A stretch of 64,000 bases of DNA from Bullera alba (lineage: Eukaryota; Basidiomycota; Tremellomycetes; Tremellales; Bulleraceae). The translations under genes were made by a program, and so were the position numbers. The stretch is taken from NCBI GenBank assembly GCA_001600095.1, contig BCIX01000005.1:440523-504522 (forward strand), given 5' to 3'. Position 1 is the first letter of the stretch, and the number at the start of each line of letters is the position of its first letter. Of this stretch, positions 45,733 through 56,997 are shown piece by piece. The notes below the pieces were generated by a model. It did not search any database, was not told the DNA's origin, and worked only from the letters and a program-made list of their open reading frames with translations.

Positions 45733-46724
45733 CTACTGCTTGCCAAAGTACTTCGACTTGTCCGAGGTGTCGATGGTGTCGGCGCCCTCCTCCCAGCCAG
45801 CTGGGCAGACCTCGCCGTGCTCGTCGGTGAACTGGAATGCCTTGATGACTCGGATGGTCTCCTCGACCGATCGGCCGACGGGCAGGTCGTGAACGTGCGA
45901 GGCTCGGAGGGTACCCTTGGGGTCGATGAAGAAGGTGCCTCGGAGAGCGATACCCTCGTCCTCGAGGAGGACGCCGTAAGCCTTGGAAACGGCGTGCGAT
46001 CGGTCAGCGAGCTGTGGGCCATTCGTCAGCGGAGCCTCCTCAAAACAACACATCTTTACCCACCAGAGTCAGGTTGAGGTCAGGACCCAAACCACCCTCC
46101 TTCCTGGGCGTCTGGGACCAGGCGAGATGGGTGAACTCGGAGTCGGTGGAGACACAGATGACCTCGGTGTTGATCGACTTGAACTTGTCCAAAGCGGCGT
46201 TGAACGCGAGAATCTCAGTTGGGCAGACGACTGGACATGTCAGCGAGGGTCTGATTTGTGCGAGACCGGCTCCGGTGATTCGGACAGCGGGGTACATCGG
46301 CCTCTCAGGACCACAGTGGACACGTCTACGACCCACAACCGAGGGAGGTGGGCACTGGTCTGAGAGACGGAAAGAAAGCCAGCGTCACTCACACGTGAAG
46401 TCCATAGGGTAGAAGACGAGGATGGTCCTGAACAGCATAGGTCAGTCTGGGAGATTCCTGGTGTACAGAGTGGGTCGACTCACCATTTTCCCTTGAAGTC
46501 CTCTAGCTTGATCTCTTCAAAAGCGCCCTCTTTGACGGCGGTTCCGGCGAATGAGCTAGAATTCAGTCAGCAACAACGTCGGCATCGAGGGCAAGAGGTA
46601 GGTGGTTTAATAGCGTCCTTCGCGAAGCGGCACTACCGACTTATCGGCATAAGGTGCCGGGGTGACCCGAGGGCGGGGATAGCGACTGGACTCACGGAGC
46701 TGGCTTCTGGATCTGTGGGGACAT
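45733..46724 (-). CDS. TSA1: Typical 2-Cys peroxiredoxin (thioredoxin peroxidase)
   Basis: Five exons; the first encodes only [10 protein letters not shown]. The peroxidatic Cys lies in [17 protein letters not shown] and the resolving Cys in [15 protein letters not shown] ([10 protein letters not shown]) and the C-terminal YF motif (SKYFGKQ) are both present, which marks a eukaryotic enzyme prone to overoxidation and able to act as a peroxide sensor. The protein reduces H2O2 and organic peroxides with electrons from thioredoxin and is normally cytosolic; there is no targeting sequence. The exon joins are in frame (KGKW|TILVF and [11 protein letters not shown]). A TTTTAAA stretch about 80 bp upstream of the ATG may serve as a core promoter. 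Confidence 0.96.
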
Positions 46725-47333
46725 TGCTGCAAGTGCAAGTGTTGTGTTGGTGTGAGAGTGGATGAAGTACAGTTGACAAAGTTGAGATCAGATCCGAGCC
46801 TTTAAAAGTGTTCGGGTGGAAATAGAAATCTCTGGAACATTGCATCCATTTTGCCACCGGCAATTGCATCCCACGCGAGATCGTAGTTACTGTAGTCGAG
46901 TCGCGACTCGCATCGTGCCATGTCCGCCTAGCATGGCGTGCAAGTGCAAGGGTACCCCAGGGTACCCCCCTGGAACTCCCTGGACTCACCCAGCGAACGC
47001 ACTCTGCAAAGCCCGGGCATACGCGACGGTTGTAAGCTGTGTCCACTGTCGAGGCTCCTCCGCGGTGATCGGCCGACGGATAAGTCCCCGACTCGGCCGA
47101 TGGCCAATGAGATTGGCGTATCAGATAAGCGGGGGTCGAGCGAGACGTGAGATCTGAGACGTCGAAGACGTCGAGCACCAATGTCAGCAAGCAGCTGTGT
47201 AAGCCTCGATTGGCATGATGGGCGAGTTTGAGTGTGTTCGTGCCAGTGCGTTGGTTGCTCGACTGCTATGTACTTCATAGTATCGTTTGGCATAGCACCT
47301 CCCATGTGTGCATCCTGTGAATCACAGCTCTGC
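46725..47333 (-). other. Peroxiredoxin promoter region
   Basis: 609 bp upstream of the peroxiredoxin start and downstream of the aminopeptidase P stop. A GGGTACCCC-type palindromic run (AAGGGTACCCCAGGGTACCCC) lies near 46949-46968, with GGGTACCCC twice. Such GC-rich dyads could bind a regulator. No gene is seen. Confidence 0.45.
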
Positions 47334-50192
47334 CTACGCCCCGGTCCACGGCCAGATCTTCTTCGGTTTGCACTCCCGCTTCAACCACTTGACCACGGGT
47401 TCATCACCGTCTCCGTCCAACAAGGGGAGTAGAGTATCTTGAACCGAGGTATTGTGCTCGTTGAGCCATTTGATCTCGTCCTTGGTCATGAGGGAGTAAT
47501 CCACCAGCTTCGTCTGGATAGGTACCTGCCACCGAGCGTCAGCAAAGATCGTACGAGCCCGTTGGGCAAACCACAAGAGATGTCGAGGGCGACTGACCTG
47601 AGTGACCCTCTCCCATCCTAGCCACCGATGTCCGCCAAACTCATACATCGTCTATGTCATCATGGTCAATACACACATCGACACGCCGGATCTCACTCAC
47701 ATCGACGGATTGACACAAATACACGCTCTCAGTACGGATACCCCACTTCCCTTCGAGGTAGAAGCCAGGCTCGACAGTCACGATATGACCGGGGAGGAAG
47801 GATGTGCCTCTAGCGTACCCGGGGTCTAGAATTGTTAGCTTGACTCACAATCACCCAATACGAGTCGTCCCGGGAAGGACACGTAGAGAGAAGGATGACG
47901 GCAGGGTGGACGGGTAAGGAACTAGGATATCGGGTCCAGGAGATCCGTGACGAGCAGAAAGATACTGCGCCTCGCCATGACTCACACTCGTGAACGGCTA
48001 GATAGGACCCCACGCCATGTCCTATTCCATGGCCAAACTCCAGGCCATCTCTGTATAAAGGCTCCTTGCCTAGCATAGTGAGATTCTGCGAGTCGTAGCC
48101 TCTGGGGAATTTGACCCGCGCTATGGCCATGTGTGCTTGCAAAACTCTCGTGTACGCCCTCTTGATGTCATCGGATGGTTTATCCGAGCCGAACCACAGT
48201 GTTCGGGTGGTATCGATCGTTCCATCGAGATATTGTGCTCCAGAGTCACTGCAATTCAGGAGTATTCAGTATGTCAAAGAGACTCTAGGTTAAAGGAAGA
48301 GGCGCTACTGACATGACATATGGCGCATTGGGATTGATTGGGCTTTCCTGCCCACGCTTCGGGGCATAGTGCGGCAACGCTATGGGTCTTCAGCTCGCTG
48401 TACAAGGTGATCACTAGGACTCACCGCCATTCGGACCAGAGCCCGAGATATCATCATACGCGAGCCCACTGATCAACAAAGTAAGCTCTACCCCCGGGGT
48501 GCAGATCGGCTGCGCCGCTGCAGATCGCCACTCACGCAAAATGCTCCTCCTGCCGCCTGAACCGGGTCAAACCCTGCGCTCCGGCCCATTCCCCGACTTG
48601 TCGCTTCTCCTTGATCAGCTTGTCTTCAAGCCAGCTCATCCACCGGACCTAAGCTCAATGTCAGCCCAGTCTCTCCCGGTTGGAAAGAGCACGCGCCATA
48701 GCCCGGCCGTCACGGAGATAAGCACGTCTAAAGCCTTCCTGCTCGGTCTTGTTCTTGACGCCCTTGAGCACCTCGATAGGGCATTGTATAGCTTCGATCG
48801 TGTCCTAAAGTAGTTCGTCATCAGTCAAGACTTTGGCTACGGCATCGCCACAGCTTACCGGCTCGCAGATCTTGGCCAAGGCCCAACTGATCTCTTTGGG
48901 TCCTACAACCACAGACCTCTTCTTCTCGTCCCCCTCCTTGAGACCCTTGACATGGTCCTTGATTACATTGCCCACGTTGTCCACTCCGTAGTTCTTCAGT
49001 CTGACGCCGTCTTGCTCGAAGTGCTTCCTCAAGTCGATGGCGTCTTCGGGTACCTTTTTCTGGTCAACGAATAGCGTACAGCCCTCCTGCGTTAGGACGA
49101 GGTAGGCATAGGGCACGGGCAAGAAAGGAATATCGCTACAGCGGATATTGAGCAGCCACGCAATGGTCGGCAGCGTGGGAAGGATGTATACCCAAGACGA
49201 GCCTTTGTACTTGGTGTCAAAGACGGCTCTCACGCGGGCCAACTTGGTGGCCACGGTATCCCCGGCGAATTGCAGGGGGTGTACTTTGATCGGATCAAGG
49301 GGTCGCGGTGGTATAGAGCGGACTTGATCGACTATGTTCTTGGAGATGGGGACCAGTTTGGTGCTTGAGGAGGTTAGACGAGTCTGCACGTTTTGCACGA
49401 CAGCTGAGCATGGCAAGAGGTTAGCTGTCTTTCCGGCAAACAGCAGGTCTAAGCAGTGGCGTACAGTATGACACCAATTTTGGGTCTATTCCAACTCTCG
49501 TACCGTCTTCCAGTTGCTACATAGCCAAGATCAGCTATCACCCACAACCCCGTTGTTATGACTCTTGAGCCCACCTCTAGCCACTCGATCCATCCGCCCT
49601 GCACGTCATCTCTGCCCGCTTGGCCTGTAGCGCCGACCTTGACCACTTCCCAATTGGACTTGGGCACCTGCTGCCCCGCTTGAATCCAGTATCTCGAGTC
49701 GACAAACAAAAGCGCTTTGCTGTCAACCGCTGAAGACGGTATTATGGCGGTACCAGCGGAGCCAGTGAATCTGGAGGAAAGTCAGTCAGCTGTCTGCCAG
49801 GGAAGCTCCTGCACTACTTGCCCTGAGATCCAGCTCCTTCTCTCGTCTGAGAGGCCAATCTCCTCTGACTAACAAGTGTCAGTACATACATCTTAGAGAG
49901 ACAAGGCATTGCCTGGCTGATGGCGACTATGTAGCATGGCCACATACCTGATGTTCATCCTCACTCGGCACCACGCTATGTAGACTGTCAGCTGCGAGCT
50001 TGTTTTCCTGGGTATAGAAAGTCTAGCTCACTACCAATCCACTTTGGCATCTCCGATCCTGGACCGCAGCTCGCTCAGGCGGCGTTGCATCACCTCTTCC
50101 GGCTCGGCAAATGTTCCCTTCTCATTAACGACGGCGTTCACGAATGATCCGGCGTCGAAGGAGGTAGGAGTTGGATCACTGAAGCAGCCCAT
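47334..50192 (-). CDS. Aminopeptidase P (cytosolic-type, M24B)
   Basis: A gene of about ten exons starting MGCFSDPTPTSFDAGSF, with no targeting sequence. N-terminal creatinase-like domains are seen in KALLFVDSRYWIQAG, WVYILPTLPTIAWLLNIR and VPYAYLVLTQEGCTLF. The catalytic domain carries the metal ligands: Asp in AQYLDGTIDTTRT, His in FGHGIGHGVGSYL, Glu in IVTVEPGFY and Glu in WGIRTESV. The enzyme removes the N-terminal residue of peptides with Pro at position 2; family members are usually Mn2+/Zn2+-dependent dimers (XPNPEP1/Fra1 group). The protein ends KPKKIWPWTGA. One join, RAYLRDGRAM|VRWMSWLEDK, requires a GC-AG intron at 48696-48649. A membrane-anchored relative is encoded at 2842-4413. 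Confidence 0.92.
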
Positions 50193-51222
50193 TGTGAGTT
50201 ATGACTGGTCTGTTGAGGGTGTTTCCTGGGCGCAATGAGTGAAGTTGAGGACGTCCAGTCAATAATAGATGTCCAGCTCTCGAACCGGTGCAACAGCTGC
50301 TGGACAGCGAGGTGCAAGTGGGTACTCGATCGGTGTTGCCCGGCGGGGCTCCAGTACCGCTCACGTGGTTCCGTACTATCGGCAGGCCCGTTGTCAACCG
50401 CGCGCATGAAATGAATGCCACGTATAGCTGGCGACTCGCTTCACGACCGCGCAGAGACGTTTTCTTGGGCATTGCGCCAGGTACGATGAGTTGGCTTGAG
50501 TCAGCTTGGGCCTAGAATGCCTAGGCAGCTGCATCCAGCTTCATGTCATGGCTTCGCGCCATGACTTACGAAACGCGTACGTTCCCATTACAAGATCCTG
50601 CTGGCGTCCCTTGCAATACTATCAAAGACGTCTCGGCCTCCATTCTCCAAGACCTCCAGGCTCCAAGTCTGTGTGAGATACGTCGTCGCCGAGACCATAG
50701 TGGCCCTTGAAAATGAGCGCTGATCTTGCGCCGATGGATGTATCTGAGCGGCAGCCACCCGGCCAGCACATGCGTCTTCCTTGTGAGTAGTGGTCGGATG
50801 TCAAGGCTATGCACGCATGGTCACTTGGCCACTGGATTCCTGATGATCGAGGAGGAGCATCAGCTCGCAGCAGTCTGCAGCCAGCTCAATCACTCAAGCA
50901 GAGCCAGTCGCAGCCGCTGCGGAAGCTTCTGTGCCTGTGAGTCATTGACGCCGAGGATGCCGAGGAAGGATCCTGAGTGCCAGGGTGACGGCTTTCTCCG
51001 CCTGCGGTGACGTCGATCATTGCTTCTCGTCTCTCGCTCTTTTTTTCGATCAGTTTCCAGACTCTACTCCACATCCTCGGCTGTCATCATCCTATGGCGG
51101 TGTACGCGCAGGCTCAGGCAATTAGGGTCGTCGCATGCGAGGTATGAAGGGTATATAAGGAGGGACTTTGTGTGAGATGCATCATCTTCGACTCATACTT
51201 CACACTCACGACAAAGACCACT
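50193..51222. other. Divergent intergenic region
   Basis: 1.03 kb between the head-to-head aminopeptidase P and secreted-protein genes, holding both promoters. No gene or strong repeat is seen apart from the TATA box at 51152. Confidence 0.5.
51152..51159 (+). promoter_or_regulatory. TATA box of the secreted-protein gene
   Basis: TATATAAG lies about 65-70 bp upstream of the ATG at 51223. Sequence and spacing are close to a canonical core promoter and imply a strongly or inducibly expressed gene. Confidence 0.6.
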
Positions 51223-52401
51223 ATGAGAGCCACCACCGCCGCCGCCGTCCTTGCTCTGACTGCCGCTTCTACCACCGCCCAGTCGGTCGGCACGCCACTG
51301 GACATTGCCCGAAACTTGCTCAACCTGTAAGTCCAAAACCCACTTTATCAGATTCATATGACTGATCGTGGACTTATAGCCTCTCGCCAGAATGCCGAGC
51401 GGTCGTTGGCAACTTGACTCAGTCGTCCAGTCCGGTCTACCAGTGTCTTCAGGTCGACTCCCTATTGCCGGCTCTGTTGACCAATGGATCGGTCATCCCC
51501 CCAGTGGACGACTATCTCAGAGCAGTGTGCTACAACGATCCGTGCTCGCAATCGCTCATGAACTCGACCGCCCAGACGATCATCGAGGGATGTTCCGCCG
51601 ATCTCGACACGTTCAACGTGCCCAACTCGACAGTCTTCGAGGTCGTCGGTGCTTACCCCCTCGCCAGGGAGATCGCCTGCTTGAAGACGTGAGTAGACGG
51701 CTCATAAATTCCGAGGCGTCTTTGTACTGATGACCTTTCTCAGGACCGAGCCAGAATCATTTGACAACGCCACTATCCCCATCAACTCCACCAGCTACAA
51801 CTCGACCAACGGTACTTTCTGCGTCACAGACCTCGCCACCGATCTGTCCGCCTACCTAGGTGTCAATTTGACCAACAACTACATCGACTCTTTGGCCCTA
51901 GGCGCAAATGTCACCGCTCTGCAGGCCGTCACTGCTATTCCACCAACGGCGCTGTGCTCGGATTGCGTGTACGCCGCCCTCGACCTGATATACACCGAGT
52001 ACCCCCAGTTTGGCAACATCACCGTCGACCGACGAAACAACGTCACCATCAACTCGTTCCTTAACCAGACTTGCTCTGCCACCGAGGACGGATTCGACGT
52101 CTCGAACAATGGCACATTGCCAGACACGATCATCCCTTCCGCCGACAACTCCACCTTCAGCGCTACCATCGTCGCCGGAAACGTCACCTATACCCCAGAG
52201 ACGGCCACCGCCAACGTCAGCAGCGCCACCGCCTCGGTCTCCGGCACCGCGACCATCCAGACCACTACTCCAGCGTCCCCAGTCAGCTCTGTCAGCGCCG
52301 CTCTGACTTCCGCTGTTGCCGGCGCCCCATCGGCCGTCTCATCTGCTGGTATCACCGCCAGAGGCCAGATGGCCGAGAAGCGAAGGTGGTTCGGCGCATG
52401 A
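51223..52401 (+). CDS. N-glycosylated secreted Cys-containing protein
   Basis: Three exons. Signal peptide MRATTAAAVLALTAASTTAQ, likely cleaved after TAQ or nearby. The mature protein has regularly placed Cys (PECRAVVG, YQCLQVDS, AVCYNDPCSQ, EGCSADL, IACLK, FCVTDL, LCSDCVYAAL, NQTCSATE) and more than ten N-x-S/T sequons, so it is probably a heavily glycosylated extracellular or wall protein. A Ser/Thr/Ala-rich stalk follows and the end is EKRRWFGA; there is no C-terminal hydrophobic stretch, so a GPI anchor is unlikely. No function is recognised. A strong TATA box precedes it. The gene is codon-biased toward C-ending codons, consistent with good expression. Confidence 0.82.
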
Positions 52402-52765
52402 GCATCGTGCGAACCGTTACGATAGAAGCAAGTCATAGATATAGTCAACGCATCGCCTCAGCGTGCTTATACATGTAGCCATAGTGATGCATCGCATATA
52501 ATGAGCCAGGGTGATGTAGGTGGAAATGCGCAGCTAGCGCAGTTCGCAGATGTAATTATTTTACAAGTGGTGAAGTATACAACACACGGTGCAGCATGGA
52601 ATGGGTTCCCACTGAGGCGGTCTTGTCTCCATGTGCCCGCTGCTCCTTTCCGCAGACGATACGATGTCGGTCCTTCTCTCCTAGACCCTCCTCGGCATGG
52701 CACGAAAGCCTTTTCTGTCGGTCGAGTGCCTCTCTAGTTTCTCTAGCTAAACGTGCTAGGAGGCT
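52402..52765. other. Convergent 3' spacer
   Basis: 364 bp between the stop codons of the secreted-protein gene and the J-protein gene. No gene is seen. Confidence 0.45.
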
Positions 52766-54211
52766 CACTTTGCTTTGCCTTTACCCGCGCCCTTCTTGTT
52801 GAACATCTTCGCCTGCAGCGCTTCGAAATCTGCGTCCGAGATGTCCTACGCACATAACGCACAGAGTGTCAGGCCCTTATCGTGATCACCAAACCAACGA
52901 GTGATCGACTCACAGGTGGACCACCGCCTTCCTCTCCGTCACCTTCTTCTACTTGCTGACCCTTCTTCCCCTTTCTCTTCTTTGCTTTGGAATCCGACTC
53001 TATTTTGGCATACTTCTCCGCCATGCCATCCAAAAACGACCCTCGGGCCTGTTGTCGCTTCTGGATCAAAGCCTGCAATCCCCCCAGATTCTCTTGTTCC
53101 TCTTCTCCATCTTCCTTGCTCCTTTTGCCCTTGCCCTTCCCTTTACTCTCACCGCTGTCGTTCTTCTCCCCGGCTCCGTTCGCCTCGTCGGCTTTGCGCT
53201 TGCCCTTCTTCCCCTCCCCGTAAAACTCGTCCCAGACACCTAACTCCTTGGCAGACTTTTCGGCCTCTGCAGCTTCTTTACGGGCAGATTTGGCTCTTTT
53301 CGCTTTCGCCCCCTGATCCACCGAGGTGCTTGCCCATTTCTTATTCGAGGCTAGGGTGCCATCTTGGATTAAGGAGTTGATGAGCGTGACGAGTCGTTCT
53401 TCATCGTCGATGCCTGCGTGTGGAATGGAATCGAGGATAGAGGCAAGGTTGCCCTTGGAAGAGTTGTACGCTTCGATCACGTCATCCTTCTCGTCTTCGG
53501 AGCCTAGAAAGAGGTCAGTGGGACGATACCACGTCAAGTGGTGACCCGTGGAGAGTGCGCGTAGTGCCACACATCCGGGCGGAGATCAGGCCAAAGCTCA
53601 AGCTCTGCAGCCTTGACCCCTCGCACCCTCGTGCTCCGGATTTAATGTAGCTCACCTTGATACTTCTTCTTGTGATCATCAAGCATCTTCCTATCGACCC
53701 GCTCGAACAGAGAGGCAAAGTATGCCTCCCAGCCCATCTCCTCGGCGTCGGAGAACGCATTCTCGTCCGTGCGCCCGGTCGAATCGTACCTAGCGGGGTT
53801 CCATGAGTCAATGATCATCCTTTCCGGGATTCGGCACAAATCTTGCTTGATTGAGTTGGAAATGGCCTGCAGCCTCTTGAGCTGATATTGGCTCGGGCAA
53901 GCAGTCCCCACTCCTATTGGGAGTGGCTGCACCTTCCGGAAGCCTGGCACTCACCGCTTTCGCTTCTTCTCGTCACTCAGCACAGCGTACGCAAAGCCTA
54001 CTTTCTGGAATTCCTTCCCCAGCTCCTCTTTCTCCCTTTCGCTCTTACTGGCATGTTTGTCCGGATGATACTTGAGCGCCTGCTTTCTGTATGCCTTCCG
54101 AACCTCCTCGGCCGTCGCGCTCTTCTGGAGCGAGAGAGTGGTGTACAGGATATCCGGGCTTTCTGCCTCTTTGGCGCTGAAGAACTGTGTGATGGGGTCC
54201 GAGTCGGCCAT
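52766..54211 (-). CDS. DNAJC9-like J-domain protein
   Basis: Four exons; start at the ATG at 54211 (MADSDPITQFF), since the frame upstream has no ATG. The N-terminal J domain has LYTTLSLQKSATAEEVRKAY and the HPD catalytic motif in LKYHPDKH, which stimulates Hsp70 ATPase. It is followed by the DNAJC9-type middle region (AYFASLFERVDRKMLDDHKK, DVIEAYNSSKGNLASILDSI, EERLVTLINSLIQ). The C-terminal half is Lys/Glu-rich with nuclear-localisation-like patches (GKGKGKRSKEDGEEE, KAKKRKGKKG), and the last exon encodes DISDADFEALQAKMFNKK. In animals DNAJC9 is a histone H3-H4 co-chaperone that recruits Hsp70 to histones; the same is inferred here. Confidence 0.9.
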
Positions 54212-54514
54212 GGTGATTTCTCCCGCCAAATGACTCCAATCGAGGCTAGTTCGGTGCCACCAAAGAGCAGTACGGATAGAGCAAGACTGAGCAAGAGCAA
54301 AAGCAACATTGATTCGAGCTCGCGATCATCCTCCTCGTTTGACGCGTCGCGACTGCCACACTCGGTCAACGCCGCTAATTGGGTATTTGCTTCCGCTCCA
54401 CGTCGATCATGAGCTCGTGCTACGCTGTGCTCCGGGTGCTGGTGGTGCGAGCAGGTGCTGGCTCGAGTGTTCACGAGCTAATTACATGATATCCAACTAT
54501 CACTCCCGTTCGCA
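54212..54514. other. Compact bidirectional promoter
   Basis: 303 bp between the head-to-head J-protein and cyclophilin B genes, so both chaperone-type genes may share regulatory sites. No clear heat-shock element or TATA box was recognised by eye. Confidence 0.5.
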
Positions 54515-56075
54515 ATGCTCGGAAAATCCCTCCTCACGCTTCTGTTCGCTATCATCGCCGCAGTGTTGCTCCTCGCAACGCCGGCCGATGCCTCGAAAGG
54601 ACCGATCATCACGCACAAGGTGAGAGCCGACGTCTGCCAGGTCCACCTACGACGGAACCGTGCTAATGCCCAAACCCCTAGGTCTTCTTCGATATCGAAC
54701 ATGGAGGCAAGCCTCTAGGCCGGGTGGTCATGGGCCTGTATGGAAAGTGAGCGGGACGCATCCTCTGTGCGAGGACAAGGAAATGCTCATTGGGATTCCC
54801 GCAGGACTGTGCCCAAGACGGTGGAGAACTTCCGAGCTCTGTGCACTGGCAAGAAGGAAGACGGCACCGAGCTAGGATTCGGCTACGAGGGGTCTTCCTT
54901 CCACCGAATTATCAAGAACTTCATGTAAGTCAACTCGTCTTTGCCCCTTGCCGGCAGGAACTGTGTCGGGTCAGAGTGTTTCGGTGCTGACATGAGTAGG
55001 GCTCAAGGTGGTGATTTCACCAAGGGCGATGGTACTGGTGGAAAGTCAATCTACGGCAACAAGGCGAGTCCAGCTACCTGCTGTTCTGTATCTTAGCTGA
55101 CTCAGCTCTAGTTTGCCGATGAAAACTTCAAGCTCAAGCACACTGGACCCGGTGTTCTGTGTAAGCTGGCCGCTGTAGCTTTACGGCATTCGTAGCTGAC
55201 TCGTCTTAGCCATGGCCAACGCTGGACGAGACACCAACGGATCTCAGGTCAGCTGTCCTTAGCCTGCCGCAAGGTGTTATCAGCTGACCCCGTCCAGTTC
55301 TTCATCTGCACCGTCAAGACATCGTGGTTGGACGGCAAGCACGTCGTTTTCGGTCACGTCCTCGAGGGAATGGACATTGTGACCCTGATGGAGAATGTGC
55401 CAAAGGGCAGGAGCGACAAGCCCACCGAGGCCGTCACCATCGCCAAGTCCGGAGAGGTGAGCCGTGTCCCGCACTCTCAGAAGCGGACGGCATTGATGAT
55501 TCTCTACAGCTTCCGATCGAGCACGAGGTGGACGATTCTGGAAACCAGGTACCTTTCCGTGTCGAGCTCTAAACCCCTTCCCATCTCCTACCTCCCTTGC
55601 ATCTGCATCGCACTCTCCAAAATCACCGTGAGGAAAACGCAAAGTACTATTTCTGAAGCATGCATTTCCTCTGCTCCGCTTCCACTCGATTCCCGCACCC
55701 TCGCTCACCTCTTCGACCATTCCATCCCCTTTCCACTGACTATACATCCGACACTACCCCACGCCAATTACACGACCTACCGCCATCCTCACACAGCCCG
55801 ATTACGAAGGTGACCCCGAGCCGATCGAAGTTTCGGACCCATCGGATCCTTCGGACGACATCTCAGGGTCACCCATCACAGGGGGCAAACTCGACGAAGA
55901 GCTTTATGAAGAGTACAAGACCATCTCCAGCCCTTTCAAATACTTTGCCTTTTTCGCAGTCTTCATCATACTGCCCGTCGCCATCGGCGTGTACTTTTAC
56001 GGAGGGGGTAGGGAGAAGGTGAACAAGTGGCGGGCAAAGGGTTCGTACGAGAAGATTCAGATGAGTCACGCATAG
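54515..56075 (+). CDS. CPR: ER cyclophilin B (peptidyl-prolyl isomerase) with alternative last exons
   Basis: Signal peptide [26 protein letters not shown], then a full cyclophilin domain (about residues 33-200): catalytic Arg91 in [54 protein letters not shown] and the cyclosporin-contact Trp in [14 protein letters not shown]. It catalyses proline isomerisation in the secretory pathway. The exon ending at 55456 (GGA GAG) can join two phase-0 acceptors. The first leads to 55510-55572, giving a soluble protein of 220 residues ending VPFRVEL. The second leads to 55797-56075, adding 92 residues with an acidic linker and one TM segment ([20 protein letters not shown]). The downstream exon has no ATG of its own before its stop-bounded frame, so it must be spliced from upstream. 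The soluble form fits the usual length of fungal cyclophilin B. Confidence 0.92.
55797..56075 (+). other. Alternative terminal exon encoding a TM tail
   Basis: The frame starts [15 protein letters not shown] and encodes [19 protein letters not shown], a TM segment and a basic cytosolic tail ([15 protein letters not shown]) before TAG. Acceptor CACACAG precedes it. Upstream in frame there is a TGA about 57 nt before the acceptor with no ATG between. Confidence 0.65.
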
Positions 56076-56997
56076 CTTGGTCAGGCTCTGTTCTGTACCG
56101 ACCGTGGATGGATGGATGAAGTGTTGTGTACGTCTACCCGTTTCGCGTCGAGATGGAGATCGTTCCAATCCACTCTCAACGAACGGTGCAGTCGCTGAGA
56201 GTGTCTACCATATCGTCCTGGAGCGTCCTGCAGAGCCATCTACGCACTCAGCACGATCACTGCAGAGTACAAGCCGGACGGCCACGCAAGGTAGATCCAA
56301 GCCCGACCTCTACAGTTACGATAGACGCCCGATGGCGATGCCGTTGGAGGCCGTTTGAGGAGCCTGAGTCTGCTTTATTTTTGGCTCATGAAGGCTCTTG
56401 GCTGCTCGTGGCTGCTCGTGGTACCTGTAGCACCCTCAGCCCTGTAGCGCCAGCTACTCCCCTGGACCCCCTGCATGTCCGACTCGGCTCCTACAGGCTC
56501 CTACCCACCCCTATCCGGCGCCGTCTGCAGCTGGTAATGTTACGGCCGGCACTAGTAATCCTCTCCAGGGCAGGACAAAAAGCCTATCGTTATCGATACC
56601 CCTACACGAGGGTAACAAGCGTAACAAGCCGGTGAGATGAGCGAGCTGTGCGGCAGCAGTACTTCACGTCGGGCATCGTTGGGTGCTCAGTGGGAGTGAC
56701 TTGAAGCGACTCTGACTTGAAGAATTGTTCCTGCATTCCACATCACCAGGCGTGTGGAAGGACTCGATCACTCGAAGACCTCCTGGACACTGTGACCGTG
56801 AGTTGTGCTGCCTGCCACGGCACAACGCACTTCACTACCTCTGTGAACGCAGCTAACTGTGATTGATACAGGATCCACCTGTATTGCTGTGCAACCCACA
56901 TCAACAGCAAGCTCATCTACGCTTCGCATCATCCAGTAGTGCAGGAGAACCCTTGTCCGGTAGCCGACCTCTTCCCCCTACAGGTAGCCCCACTTCG
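56076..56997 (+). other. Intergenic region with short tandem repeats
   Basis: 922 bp between two same-strand genes. GCTGCTCGTG is repeated at 56401-56420 and GTAACAAGC at about 56609-56626. It should hold the promoter and possibly a 5' UTR intron of the next gene (acceptor-like CTACAG at 56976-56982). No coding region is supported. Confidence 0.45.

Noticed and set aside
55549..55796. Cyclophilin intron with donor GTACCT after GGAAACCAG
   Set aside because: The donor is poor and the frame reads on to a sensible soluble end; the GTGAGC donor at 55457 explains the TM exon better.
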